Assembly: GCA_963711255.1 (NCBI GenBank)
Contig: CAVQDO010000009.1
Location: forward strand, 124,001-188,000
Direction: 5' to 3'
Length of the DNA stretch: 64,000 nt
Source: GCA-2746365 sp963711255
GTDB taxonomy: Bacteria > Pseudomonadota > Gammaproteobacteria > SZUA-229
Of the stretch, positions 8,045 through 16,469 are shown piece by piece. Position 1 is the stretch's first letter; each line of letters opens with the position of its first letter. The translations under genes and the position numbers were made by a program. The notes under the pieces were generated by a model. It was not told the origin of the DNA, searched no databases, and saw only the letters and a program-made list of their open reading frames with translations.

Positions 8045-9061
8045 ATGTACAAAAAAGTAACTGCAGTTTCCATACTCTTATTACTATTCTCAGTTAATGC
8101 TTATTCCGCAGCAGATGCCGATCTGGTTTTTGATGATTCACAACTGGATGAGGAACTGGTCTACCCGGACTGGTTTCAGCTTTCAAATGGCGATCTCCGC
8201 GATGAGCTTGATGAAGCAAAAAAGTCTGGCAAAAGAGGCATTATCACCTATTTTGGCCAGAAACGCTGCGCCTATTGTGAGCAATTTTTCAAAACCAGCC
8301 TGTCCGATATCGATATTAAGAATTACCTGCAGAAACATTACGACCTGTATGCATTCGACATCTGGGGCATAGACGACATCATTGACACTGATGGCACAAA
8401 ATATACCGAACGCGATCTGTCTATCCACTATAAAACCAATTTCACACCATCGCTGGTATTTTATGACACCGATGGCACACCGGTATTTCGCTTGCGCGGA
8501 TTTTACCCGCCCTATAAGTTTCGCGCCGCCTTACAATTTGTAGCCGAAGGCTTTTATAAAGAGGAAAGCTTTGCAGAATATTTTGCACGTGCCAACCCCG
8601 GCGAATATTTCCTGTTAGGCGGTTTAACCGAACGCGACTTCTTTCTGCCGCAACCTTACAACCTGGAAGCCCTGCGCAAAAATAATAAACCAACTGCTGT
8701 ATTTTTCGAACAGGGTAACTGCCACGCCTGTGACCTGTTGCACGGCGGGCCACTATCAAAAGATCTGAGCATCGAAGAAATTGAAAAAATGAATGTTGTT
8801 CAGCTGAACATGTGGGCTGACACCGCAGTTAAAACACCACAGGGGAAAATCACGACTGCAAAAGAATGGGCACAGTCGCTGGAAATATTTTATGCCCCCA
8901 GTATTATATTTTTTGACGCTGAAGGCGAAGAAATTATACGTGTTGACTCGGTTACCCACTTTTATCGATTATGGGGAGTGCTGGACTACGTAAACCAGGA
9001 GGGCTACAAAACAACCGACTATCAGGACTGGCGTTTAAAACAACGAGAAATCAAACAGTAA
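8045..9061 (+). CDS. Exported protein with two thioredoxin-like domains
   Basis: A Sec signal peptide (MYKKVTAVSILLLLFSVNAY, cleavage probably after AYSA) precedes two thioredoxin-fold domains. The first has QKRCAYCEQ near residue 77 and FTPSLVFYDTDGTPVFRLRG. The second has QGNCHACDLLHG near residue 228 and YAPSIIFFDAEGEEIIRVD. The style resembles SoxW/DUF255-like periplasmic thioredoxins, here duplicated in one chain. I chose ATG 8045 because AGGA lies five bases upstream; ATG 8039 overlaps that ribosome binding site. It probably acts on periplasmic disulfides, but its electron donor is not encoded here. Confidence 0.8.
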   Translation: MYKKVTAVSILLLLFSVNAYSAADADLVFDDSQLDEELVYPDWFQLSNGDLRDELDEAKKSGKRGIITYFGQKRCAYCEQFFKTSLSDIDIKNYLQKHYDLYAFDIWGIDDIIDTDGTKYTERDLSIHYKTNFTPSLVFYDTDGTPVFRLRGFYPPYKFRAALQFVAEGFYKEESFAEYFARANPGEYFLLGGLTERDFFLPQPYNLEALRKNNKPTAVFFEQGNCHACDLLHGGPLSKDLSIEEIEKMNVVQLNMWADTAVKTPQGKITTAKEWAQSLEIFYAPSIIFFDAEGEEIIRVDSVTHFYRLWGVLDYVNQEGYKTTDYQDWRLKQREIKQ

Positions 9062-9079
9062 AAGGAAACGTCCGAAAAA

Positions 9080-10393
9080 ATGATACTTACAGCATTACAG
9101 GAACAGTTCACAAAGTTTTTATGGCAGACCAGGCTAAATGAGGTTAATAAATTTCAGGCCTTATTAATAAAAGCACTAAGAATTCTTTATGCTACCGGCC
9201 GTGACATCGGCGGTGGCCTGCCATCACTGCGTGCTATGGGCCTGGTATACACTACGCTGTTATCCCTGGTTCCGTTACTTGCTGTCAGTTTTTCAGTTCT
9301 CAAGGGATTTGGCGCACACAACCAGTTAGAACCAGCCCTAATTAATTTACTTGAACCACTGGGCGAAAAAGGCATTCAGGTCAGTCAGCAAATTATTTCT
9401 TTTGTCGACAACATGAAAGTCGGCGTACTTGGCTCTCTGGGCTTATTATTTCTTATCTTTACCGTTTTATCCCTGGTAAAAAAAATCGAGAGCGCCTTTA
9501 ATTTCACCTGGCGTATTTCGGTTACACGCAATATCTTTCAACGTTTCAGCAATTATTTAAGCGTCATCTTAATAGGCCCACTGCTATTATTCACTGCCGC
9601 CGGACTGACTGCTTCTTTCAATTCATCGACTGTTGTCGATTCGTTCCTGTCAATGGAACCATTTGGCACCATGCTACTGCTGATTGGTGAGATTATTCCA
9701 TACATTCTCACCATTGTTTCCTTTACACTAATTTATATATTAATACCCAACACCAGGGTACGCTTTAAATCAGCACTCGCTGGTGCCATCGTTGCCACTG
9801 TTTTATGGAAATTAATCGGCATACTGTTTACCTCTTTTATCGTCGACTCTACAAATTACACAGCCATTTATTCCGGCTTCGCGATAATGATTATTTTGAT
9901 GTTATGGATTTATACCAGCTGGCTAATTGTTCTAACCGGTGCATCAATATCTTATTATCATCAGAACCCGGATCGAATCAGCGACAAATCGCAGATAATT
10001 CGTTTAAGCTGCCGGCTTCGTGAAAAACTGGCGCTTACTGTTATGCAACTAATCGCAACAAGTTTTCATCAAAATAAAGAAACATGGAACCTTAAATCAC
10101 TGGCCAGTAAAACGCATATTTCCGAGGCAGCACTGACGATGATTATCTCGGCACTACGAGCAGAAAAACTGATAACCACTACCGGTAAAAATAATCAGCA
10201 CTATCTGCCCAGTCAGTCACTTGAGCATATTACAGTTGAAATGATTTTAAATGCCGCTCGTAGTGCAGAAGAAACCTCAAATTTAAGACCTGATGATGTA
10301 GACGCAGCTCCTCAGATAGAAAGCATTATTTCTTCACTGGAAGAGACTCTACAGAAAAAGACCAGTGATATCACACTAAAAGACCTGGTTTGA
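9080..10393 (+). CDS. yihY: YihY family inner-membrane protein
   Basis: This 437-residue protein matches YihY/BrkB (formerly and wrongly called ribonuclease BN). About six transmembrane helices lie between residues 50 and 290 (MGLVYTTLLSLVPLLAVSFS, GLLFLIFTVLSLVKKIESAFN, FAIMIILMLWIYTSWLIVLT). The soluble C-terminal 140 residues contain a helical region typical of the longer proteobacterial members and looking like a winged-helix fold (WNLKSLASKTHISEAALTMI). The function is unknown. It follows the double-thioredoxin gene by 18 bases on the same strand. A 16-base palindrome, TTTGATAATTATCAAA, overlaps the stop codon at 10389-10404. Confidence 0.9.
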   Translation: MILTALQEQFTKFLWQTRLNEVNKFQALLIKALRILYATGRDIGGGLPSLRAMGLVYTTLLSLVPLLAVSFSVLKGFGAHNQLEPALINLLEPLGEKGIQVSQQIISFVDNMKVGVLGSLGLLFLIFTVLSLVKKIESAFNFTWRISVTRNIFQRFSNYLSVILIGPLLLFTAAGLTASFNSSTVVDSFLSMEPFGTMLLLIGEIIPYILTIVSFTLIYILIPNTRVRFKSALAGAIVATVLWKLIGILFTSFIVDSTNYTAIYSGFAIMIILMLWIYTSWLIVLTGASISYYHQNPDRISDKSQIIRLSCRLREKLALTVMQLIATSFHQNKETWNLKSLASKTHISEAALTMIISALRAEKLITTTGKNNQHYLPSQSLEHITVEMILNAARSAEETSNLRPDDVDAAPQIESIISSLEETLQKKTSDITLKDLV

Positions 10394-10508
10394 TAATTAT
10401 CAAATAAAACAGCGGCTTTTTTCATACTAATTCCAGCCAACCTGACAAATATCATGAGATTAACACTCTTATGGCATTAGCATTAATCCATGACTTTAGG
10501 AGATCGTT

Positions 10509-11213
10509 ATGCGAAATGCCAGGCCTGTTTTGAAATCACTGATTTTTCTATTACTGACACTGCCGTTATTAATTATCGGCTGCAGCTCGGATAATAGCTC
10601 ACCCCCCACCAGCATTACTACCACGGATGAAGATGGCTCTACTTCGGTCGATGAAACCGTGTTAACAGAAACATTAGATGCTCTTCCACTGGAAGCACTG
10701 ACGGACGCTGAAATCGAAGGCTTGAAGTACATGCGAGAAGAGGAAAAGCTTGCTCGTGATGTATACATTAATTTATTTTCAAAATGGAACAAGCAGGTAT
10801 TCAGTAATATTTCAGACAGTGAGCAAACACATACCGATGCCGTGTTACAGCTGCTTGTCCGCTACAGCATCCCTGATCCTGTCGGCACCAATGGTGTAGG
10901 CGTTTTTACAAACCTGTATCTACAGGAATTGCATGACACCCTGGTTGCCCAGGGCTCGGCGTCTTTAATTGATGGCTTGATCGTGGGTGCTATTATTGAA
11001 GAAATGGATATTATCGATATCCAGCTGCAGATTGATGATGTTGTCGACAATCAGGACATAAGTGTTGTTTATGAAAACCTGATCAAGGGCTCTCGTAATC
11101 ATTTACGCGCATTTGTAAACAGCATGGAATCCCAGGACTTCAGCTATGAACCTCAGCACCTGACACAGCAGGTATATGACGACATTATTAATGCGGATAT
11201 CGAAACTAATTAA
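10509..11213 (+). CDS. DUF2202 lipoprotein, ferritin-like
   Basis: This 234-residue protein starts with a lipoprotein signal (LLTLPLLIIGCSSD; the cysteine at about residue 25 would be lipidated). After a Ser/Thr/Asp-rich linker it has a DUF2202 domain (residues 70-230) with ferritin-like four-helix character: GLKYMREEEKLARDVYINLF, ISDSEQTHTDAVLQLL, VGAIIEEMDIIDIQ and GSRNHLRAFV. The repeated E/H pairs (EEEK, SEQTH, EEMD, RNHLR) are spaced like di-iron ligands. The activity is unknown. It has an AGGAG ribosome binding site just before the ATG and stands alone. Confidence 0.82.
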   Translation: MRNARPVLKSLIFLLLTLPLLIIGCSSDNSSPPTSITTTDEDGSTSVDETVLTETLDALPLEALTDAEIEGLKYMREEEKLARDVYINLFSKWNKQVFSNISDSEQTHTDAVLQLLVRYSIPDPVGTNGVGVFTNLYLQELHDTLVAQGSASLIDGLIVGAIIEEMDIIDIQLQIDDVVDNQDISVVYENLIKGSRNHLRAFVNSMESQDFSYEPQHLTQQVYDDIINADIETN

Positions 11214-11221
11214 ACGTCAGG

Positions 11222-11998
11222 CTAATGGCTGCTTATTTTCGACAGCCATTGCGCGACGGTTTCTACAAGAGCATCATCCTGCCCGTCAAAGAAATGATTA
11301 CCCTTTAACTCTGTCTGCTTATAATTTTTATTTCCCGCGTCTTTTGCAGCAGCCGCCCGAGAGCTGATTGTAGATCTAACCTCTTCCAGATCTTCGCTAC
11401 CAAACAGGTCCAGCACGGGCAGCTGAATTTTCTTCAATGAATTAACACTGTTCATACGCACATCTTCTTCATAGGAAGACATGCCTATAGCAACAAAACC
11501 CTGCACTTTCTCTGGCGCAGATGAAAGATAATAAGCAGTCATTACCGCACCCTGGCTATGTGCGATCAACACAATCTGTTTTGAACCGTTATCTTTAAGG
11601 TATTTAATGGCCGCATTGATGCGTGGTGCAACCTCACCGTATAGCGGCGCATATTCCAGATGCTCAGCATCATTTGCCAATATCGGTAACTGAATCGAAA
11701 GGGTATTCCAGTTATGTGCAGTTAAACCGACACGTAAAGGCTGCACTACCTGCTGCCAGTCCGGGTGCGCACCGGTACCATGCATAATGATAGCGGCTCG
11801 GCCTTTATTTTCTTCTGCCTCGGTATAGATACTCAAAAAATCACTCACGCCGTCGTTTAACCAGACAGCATCGCCATCAATGATGGCATCAACAACCTGG
11901 TCTGCCCAACGTTTCTCTTTCGCCAGGTCGGACGCCTGAACATTGACTGCAAAAAAAGCCAGAACAAAAAATTGTAATAGAACTGGAAACTGACGCAT
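11222..11998 (-). CDS. DUF3530 family alpha/beta hydrolase, exported
   Basis: This protein of about 258 residues starts with a signal peptide (MRQFPVLLQFFVLAFFAVNV, then QA). It continues as an alpha/beta hydrolase of the DUF3530 type: GRAAIIMHGTGAHPDW carries the oxyanion loop, IVLIAHSQGAVMTAYY the nucleophile elbow G/A-H-S-Q-G, LPVLDLFGSEDLEEV the acid, and LKGNHFFDGQ the catalytic histidine. Periplasmic location is likely; the substrate is unknown. ATG 11998 has GGTGG upstream on the minus strand and begins the signal peptide cleanly. The in-frame ATG at 12013 adds five residues. Confidence 0.82.
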   Translation of the reverse strand: MRQFPVLLQFFVLAFFAVNVQASDLAKEKRWADQVVDAIIDGDAVWLNDGVSDFLSIYTEAEENKGRAAIIMHGTGAHPDWQQVVQPLRVGLTAHNWNTLSIQLPILANDAEHLEYAPLYGEVAPRINAAIKYLKDNGSKQIVLIAHSQGAVMTAYYLSSAPEKVQGFVAIGMSSYEEDVRMNSVNSLKKIQLPVLDLFGSEDLEEVRSTISSRAAAAKDAGNKNYKQTELKGNHFFDGQDDALVETVAQWLSKISSH

Positions 11999-12152
11999 GA
12001 CTTTACCACCCATTATTAAATTTAATTAATTTCAAACTATGAACCGATTATTCTACATTGCTAACTTTGTGCTTACAATTGAAATGGAACTTATAACTTT
12101 TCATTAGCTCTGAAATCGCACATACTAGAATAAAACTGACCAGATAAAAACT

Positions 12153-12773
12153 ATGGGATTAGATCACTTACCTACAAAAGAACAGGCATTGCCAGGCAGA
12201 GAAGCGCGCATGCCCGTTGCTGACAAACACTTCGTTAACGGCAACGTACTGAAGCCGCCCTTCTGCGATGGTCTGCAGCAAATCATTTTCGGTCTGGGCT
12301 GTTTCTGGGGCGCCGAACGAAAGTTCTGGCAACTTGATGGCGTCTATACCACCGCCGTCGGTTATGCTGCCGGCATTACCCCCAATCCGACTTACCAGGA
12401 AGTCTGCACCGGCATGACCGGTCACAATGAAGTGGTTCTGGTGGTATATGACCCGGATAAAATCACTACCGAACAATTGCTCAAGGTATTCTGGGAATCG
12501 CATAACCCTACGCAGGGCATGCGCCAGGGCAATGACCGTGGTACACAATACCGCTCAGGCATTTATGTTTATAATGAAGAGCAGCGTAATGCCGCCGAAG
12601 TTTCTCGTGGTTTATTCCAGCAGCAACTGGCGAAATCCGGTTTCCCGGCGATTACTACAGAAATTCTGGATGCGCCGGAATTTTATTACGCCGAAGAATA
12701 CCACCAGCAGTACCTGGCTAAAAACCCGAGTGGTTACTGCGGTCTGGGCGGAACTGGCGTAAGCTACACATAA
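12153..12773 (+). CDS. msrA: Peptide-methionine (S)-S-oxide reductase
   Basis: This 206-residue MsrA repairs methionine-S-sulfoxide in proteins. The catalytic motif GLGCFWGAERKFW lies near residue 50, with HNEVVLVVYDP and the substrate-pocket region AEEYHQQYLAKNPSGYCGLG. The C-terminal GYCGLGGTGVSYT retains one recycling cysteine. The second one found in E. coli (GVCLPP) is replaced, so thioredoxin recycling would use one resolving cysteine. Length is close to E. coli MsrA (212). It is monocistronic, with a convergent fabR downstream. Confidence 0.95.
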   Translation: MGLDHLPTKEQALPGREARMPVADKHFVNGNVLKPPFCDGLQQIIFGLGCFWGAERKFWQLDGVYTTAVGYAAGITPNPTYQEVCTGMTGHNEVVLVVYDPDKITTEQLLKVFWESHNPTQGMRQGNDRGTQYRSGIYVYNEEQRNAAEVSRGLFQQQLAKSGFPAITTEILDAPEFYYAEEYHQQYLAKNPSGYCGLGGTGVSYT

Positions 12774-12829
12774 ATAGTTTAAACGCTGATAGATACGTGC
12801 TGCCCACGGATATCGCGTGTCGGCGTGAT

Positions 12830-13447
12830 TTATCCGGGGCCACGGCCTTTCAGTAACTCATCGGCTCCCCTGGCGATAAAGCGCAGCTGGGTGATGGCTT
12901 TTTCTGTCAACGATTTCAACTCTGCCGGTTTACAATCCAGGGCCTCAGCGCCGGCATTAAACACCAGTATTACCATCGCTTCCGACTGGATTTTTGCCTC
13001 ATCGGTCGGGTAACCCTGCGTCTGCTGAATATAATCGGCAAGTTCGACAATAAAGTACTGCAACTCTCGCGACACGGCTTTACGAAAAGCCAGTGACGTT
13101 CCCGAACGTTCACGCAACAATAAATAAAACACATGCGGACTTCGCTGAATAAACTCCATAAAGGTCTCAACCGATGTGCGAATTACACTGCCCTGATCCT
13201 TAATACGCTGACGCGCTTTCCTCATCAGCTGTCGCAAGGCAACACCACCTTCATCCACCAGCGTTAAACCAAGCTCTTCCATATCAGCAAAATGCCGATA
13301 AAAGGAATTCGGCGCAATACCAGCTTCTCGAGCCACTTCACGCAAGCTTAAACTGGAATAACTGCGCTCCTGACTCAACAGGCTAAACGCCGCATCAATA
13401 ATCATGCGACGGGTTTTTTCTTTTTGTTGAGCTCTGCTGGTTGCCAT
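12830..13447 (-). CDS. fabR: TetR-family repressor FabR (unsaturated fatty acid synthesis)
   Basis: The protein of about 205 residues aligns with E. coli FabR across its length: RAQQKEKTRRMIIDAAF, SLSLREVAREAGIAPNSFYR for the helix-turn-helix, and GSVIRTSVETFMEFIQ and LRERSGTSLAFRKAVSRELQ for the ligand domain. FabR senses acyl thioesters and represses genes for unsaturated fatty acid production. It is divergent from a fatty-acid desaturase whose promoter carries a GTACA-CT-TGTAC palindrome, a plausible operator. ATG 13447 is chosen because E. coli FabR begins just before RAQQKEK; ATGs at 13456 and 13480 are in frame. Confidence 0.9.
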   Translation of the reverse strand: MATSRAQQKEKTRRMIIDAAFSLLSQERSYSSLSLREVAREAGIAPNSFYRHFADMEELGLTLVDEGGVALRQLMRKARQRIKDQGSVIRTSVETFMEFIQRSPHVFYLLLRERSGTSLAFRKAVSRELQYFIVELADYIQQTQGYPTDEAKIQSEAMVILVFNAGAEALDCKPAELKSLTEKAITQLRFIARGADELLKGRGPG

Positions 13448-13526
13448 ATTCGCCATTATATCCGACCCGGACCTTAACACAGGCTAAAAATTAAACGAAC
13501 ATGTGTAAATTATTTATTATAATTAT

Positions 13527-13571
13527 TTGACATTCCCTTTATAGAAAGGTATTTTGAGCGTACACTTGTAC
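13527..13571 (+). promoter_or_regulatory. Sigma70-like promoter and FabR-type operator of the desaturase gene
   Basis: A perfect -35 hexamer TTGACA (13527-13532) is followed by a 17-base spacer and a -10-like TATTTT (13550-13555). Directly downstream lies the palindrome GTACACTTGTAC (13560-13571) within AGCGTACA, which resembles the FabR sites of fabA and fabB. A repressor bound here would cover the start point, consistent with control by the adjacent fabR. The site assignment is inferred from sequence and position. Confidence 0.65.
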
Positions 13572-13596
13572 ACCATATTACACGAACAATCTAATC

Positions 13597-14715
13597 ATGC
13601 AAAAACCAGAACTTTTATGGCTTAATATTTCCGTTTTCAGTATCACTGGACTGGTCACCCTGATCGGGGTTCCTGCTTATGCTTTTATTTACGGCTTTGA
13701 TGGCTGGCAGATTGCCGCCATGATTGCCGGTATCGCATTTTGCGAAATTTCCATTACTGCCGGTTACCATCGACTCTGGTCGCATCGATCGTACCAGGCC
13801 CACTGGCTGGTTAGAATGATACTTGCCATTGGTGGTACTTTTGCGACGCAGAACAGTATTCTGCACTGGGCCTCCGACCACCGCAGACATCACCGTCATG
13901 TAGACGATGCTGAACAGGATCCTTACTGCTCCAAGCGCGGATTCTGGTTTTCACACATCGGCTGGATGCTTCGCGATTATGATGCAAATAAGGATTCGCA
14001 GTACAGGAACTGCCAGGACCTGAAAAACGATCCCATCGTTATGTGGCAACATCGCCACTACCTGCCACTGGTACTGGGCCTTAATTTTGGTATACCTGTT
14101 TTACTTGGCCTATGGCATGGCGATTTGCTGGGCATGCTGTTGCTAGTGGGAGCCGCACGTCTGGCAATTTCCCACCACCTGACATTTTTTATTAACTCAC
14201 TCGCTCATATCTGGGGGAAACAGCCCTACTCTGACAGCAACACCTCCAGAGATAACGGTGTGCTTGCCCTGCTTACCATGGGCGAGGGTTACCATAATTA
14301 TCACCACTGTTTTCAACGTGATTACCGTAACGGCATACACTGGTGGCAATTTGACCCTACTAAATGGCTGATTCGCAGCCTGGCTCTGGCCGGACTGGCA
14401 AAAAATCTTTATCGCACACCCATAGAAAGAATCGAAACCTTACGCGCACAGATGCTGCTAACCGCAACCTCACGCAAACTGGCGGAGCTGCCTCACGCAG
14501 ACACACTAATCCTTCGCTTACAGCTGGAGTACGAAACCCTGTTAAGCAAAATAAATGCCTTTGCCAGGGCAAAGAAGCTGTGGATGGAAGCCAGTAAAGC
14601 CTCAGTAATAGAGGCTTATGATCTTGACGATTTAAAAGAGAGAGTTGAACAGCTCAAAGCCAATTTCCTGAATCAGAAAAAAGACTGGCTGATGTTAAAT
14701 GCGAAACTTGCCTGA
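13597..14715 (+). CDS. Membrane fatty acyl desaturase (delta-9 type)
   Basis: This 372-residue integral-membrane desaturase has the three histidine boxes of stearoyl-CoA desaturase-type enzymes: HRLWSH (about residue 58), HRRHHRH (about 96) and HNYHH (about 234). Hydrophobic segments between the boxes fit four transmembrane helices. It introduces a double bond into acyl chains of CoA or phospholipid using di-iron and oxygen. A C-terminal extension of about 100 charged residues follows the core. The promoter carries a FabR-like operator, and the repressor gene is divergent, so unsaturation is probably feedback-controlled. Confidence 0.9.
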   Translation: MQKPELLWLNISVFSITGLVTLIGVPAYAFIYGFDGWQIAAMIAGIAFCEISITAGYHRLWSHRSYQAHWLVRMILAIGGTFATQNSILHWASDHRRHHRHVDDAEQDPYCSKRGFWFSHIGWMLRDYDANKDSQYRNCQDLKNDPIVMWQHRHYLPLVLGLNFGIPVLLGLWHGDLLGMLLLVGAARLAISHHLTFFINSLAHIWGKQPYSDSNTSRDNGVLALLTMGEGYHNYHHCFQRDYRNGIHWWQFDPTKWLIRSLALAGLAKNLYRTPIERIETLRAQMLLTATSRKLAELPHADTLILRLQLEYETLLSKINAFARAKKLWMEASKASVIEAYDLDDLKERVEQLKANFLNQKKDWLMLNAKLA

Positions 14716-14731
14716 ATACCGGCAGAGTAAA

Positions 14732-16267
14732 TTAATACTCACACAGCAGCAGTGATTTACCCGTCATCGATGGTGGCTGCTGCAGTCCCATTAATTGCAG
14801 GACAGTCGGTGCCACGGCACTTAAATCGCCGCCGGGGCGCAAATGCCAGTTAGTCTCATCAATCACCATAACGGGCACAGGATACAGGGTATGCTGTGTA
14901 TGCGGCTCCTGTGTGACCGGATCAACCATTTCGTCACAGTTACCATGATCGGCCGTTAATATCACCGAAAAACCGGCTTCCTTAGCGGCGTCCAGAACAC
15001 GGCCAACTTCCCGGTCCAGTACTTCTACGGCTTTAATCACTGCTTCGCGCACTGCGGTATGTCCAACCATATCGCCATTGGCAAAATTCACCAGGATAAA
15101 ACCATACTCACCGGAATGCAGTCCTTCAATGACTTTATCGGCGACTCCGGCAGCGCTCATTTCAGGCATCAGGTCATAAGTAGCAACATCAGGTGAATTC
15201 ACCATGACGTGATCTTCACCGGCAAACGGTTTCTTTTTACCGCCATTGAAGAAGTAGGTTACATGCGCGTATTTTTCAGTTTCTGCGCAGTGCATTTGCC
15301 TGTAACCGGCACGGCTGACAACAGAGGCGATGGTAGCCTGCGGCCGTTCCGGCGCGTAACCAATCGGCAGTAAAAACTCAGGGTCATATTCGGTTAAACA
15401 GGTAACCAGGGCGCCTTCAAAATCACCAGTATCGAATTCATCAAAGTCTTCCTGGCTCAAAGCAGCAGTCAGTTGACGTGAACGGTCGTTACGGAAATTA
15501 AAAAAGATAACATTGTCGCCTGACTCAATCAGCTCGGCATTATCCAGCACCGTCGGCAGAATAAATTCATCGGTGGCTTCACTGGCATAGGCAGCTTCGA
15601 TGGCATAACGCGCATTTTCAGCACGTTCACCTTCACCCTTAACCATGGCATTCCACGCCAGTCCGGTTCGATCCCAGCGGTTGTCTCTATCCATCGAATA
15701 ATAACGGCCACTAATGGTTGCGATACTGCCATTAGAATCTTCCAGCAGACTCTCTATTTCCGCAAGAAATACCAGTGCTGACATTTGCGCGGTATCGCGG
15801 CCATCGGTAGTCATATGTACTACCGGCCTGACCTTATGATCCGCGCAGAGTTTGATTAAAGCTTTCAGGTGATTGATGTGACTGTGCACACCGCCATTAG
15901 AGGTTAAGCCGACAAGGTGCACCGGGCGATCATTCGCTGCCGCGTCTTCAACCGCAGCCACTAAGGCAGCGTTAGTGAAAAAATCACCGCTTTCAATCTC
16001 ATCATTAATTCGCACCAGGTCCTGCCGGATCACCGATCCACTGCCCAGTGTCATGTGACCCACTTCGGAGTTACCCATCTGACCATCTGGCAAACCAACC
16101 GAACTGCCACAGGCATCCAGTGTTGTGTGTGAGTTTCTTGAAAAATACTCGTCTAAACGCGGAGTATCAGCTTCCTGAACAGCGTTATTTATACGACTTG
16201 GGTTGACACCAAAACCATCCAGAATAATCAGGAGGGTGGGTCTTCGGGGGACACTTCGATCGACCAT
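14732..16267 (-). CDS. gpmI: 2,3-bisphosphoglycerate-independent phosphoglycerate mutase
   Basis: This 511-residue cofactor-independent phosphoglycerate mutase interconverts 3- and 2-phosphoglycerate in glycolysis and gluconeogenesis using two Mn ions. The alkaline-phosphatase-like fold is visible: ILDGFGVNP at the N-terminus (metal ligand Asp), GQMGNSEVGHMTLGSG with the phosphorylated serine (about residue 67), HMTTDGRDT, and LTADHGNCDEM with further metal ligands (about 450). Length matches the family (about 510). It is convergent with the desaturase gene and followed on the same strand only by intergenic DNA. Confidence 0.97.
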   Translation of the reverse strand: MVDRSVPRRPTLLIILDGFGVNPSRINNAVQEADTPRLDEYFSRNSHTTLDACGSSVGLPDGQMGNSEVGHMTLGSGSVIRQDLVRINDEIESGDFFTNAALVAAVEDAAANDRPVHLVGLTSNGGVHSHINHLKALIKLCADHKVRPVVHMTTDGRDTAQMSALVFLAEIESLLEDSNGSIATISGRYYSMDRDNRWDRTGLAWNAMVKGEGERAENARYAIEAAYASEATDEFILPTVLDNAELIESGDNVIFFNFRNDRSRQLTAALSQEDFDEFDTGDFEGALVTCLTEYDPEFLLPIGYAPERPQATIASVVSRAGYRQMHCAETEKYAHVTYFFNGGKKKPFAGEDHVMVNSPDVATYDLMPEMSAAGVADKVIEGLHSGEYGFILVNFANGDMVGHTAVREAVIKAVEVLDREVGRVLDAAKEAGFSVILTADHGNCDEMVDPVTQEPHTQHTLYPVPVMVIDETNWHLRPGGDLSAVAPTVLQLMGLQQPPSMTGKSLLLCEY

Positions 16268-16469
16268 TAGAGCTCTCTGCCCTTCTCTCTTTAAAGATAT
16301 ATTATTTGAGGCGTGATTTTACACTATTGCAAAAGGATTCACGAATAAAAAGCTGTTAACAATAGATGACAGGCATTTCATCGATTAACATATTGCCGGC
16401 AGCAGCAAACACCGTTACCCTGGCTAACACTCATGACCCTGCTATTAAACAACAGCAATTAACAACACA

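Noticed and set aside
10389..10404. Palindrome TTTGATAATTATCAAA at the yihY stop as a terminator
   Set aside because: AT-only stem, too weak for a terminator, and the stop codon lies within it; kept only as a note in the gene entry.
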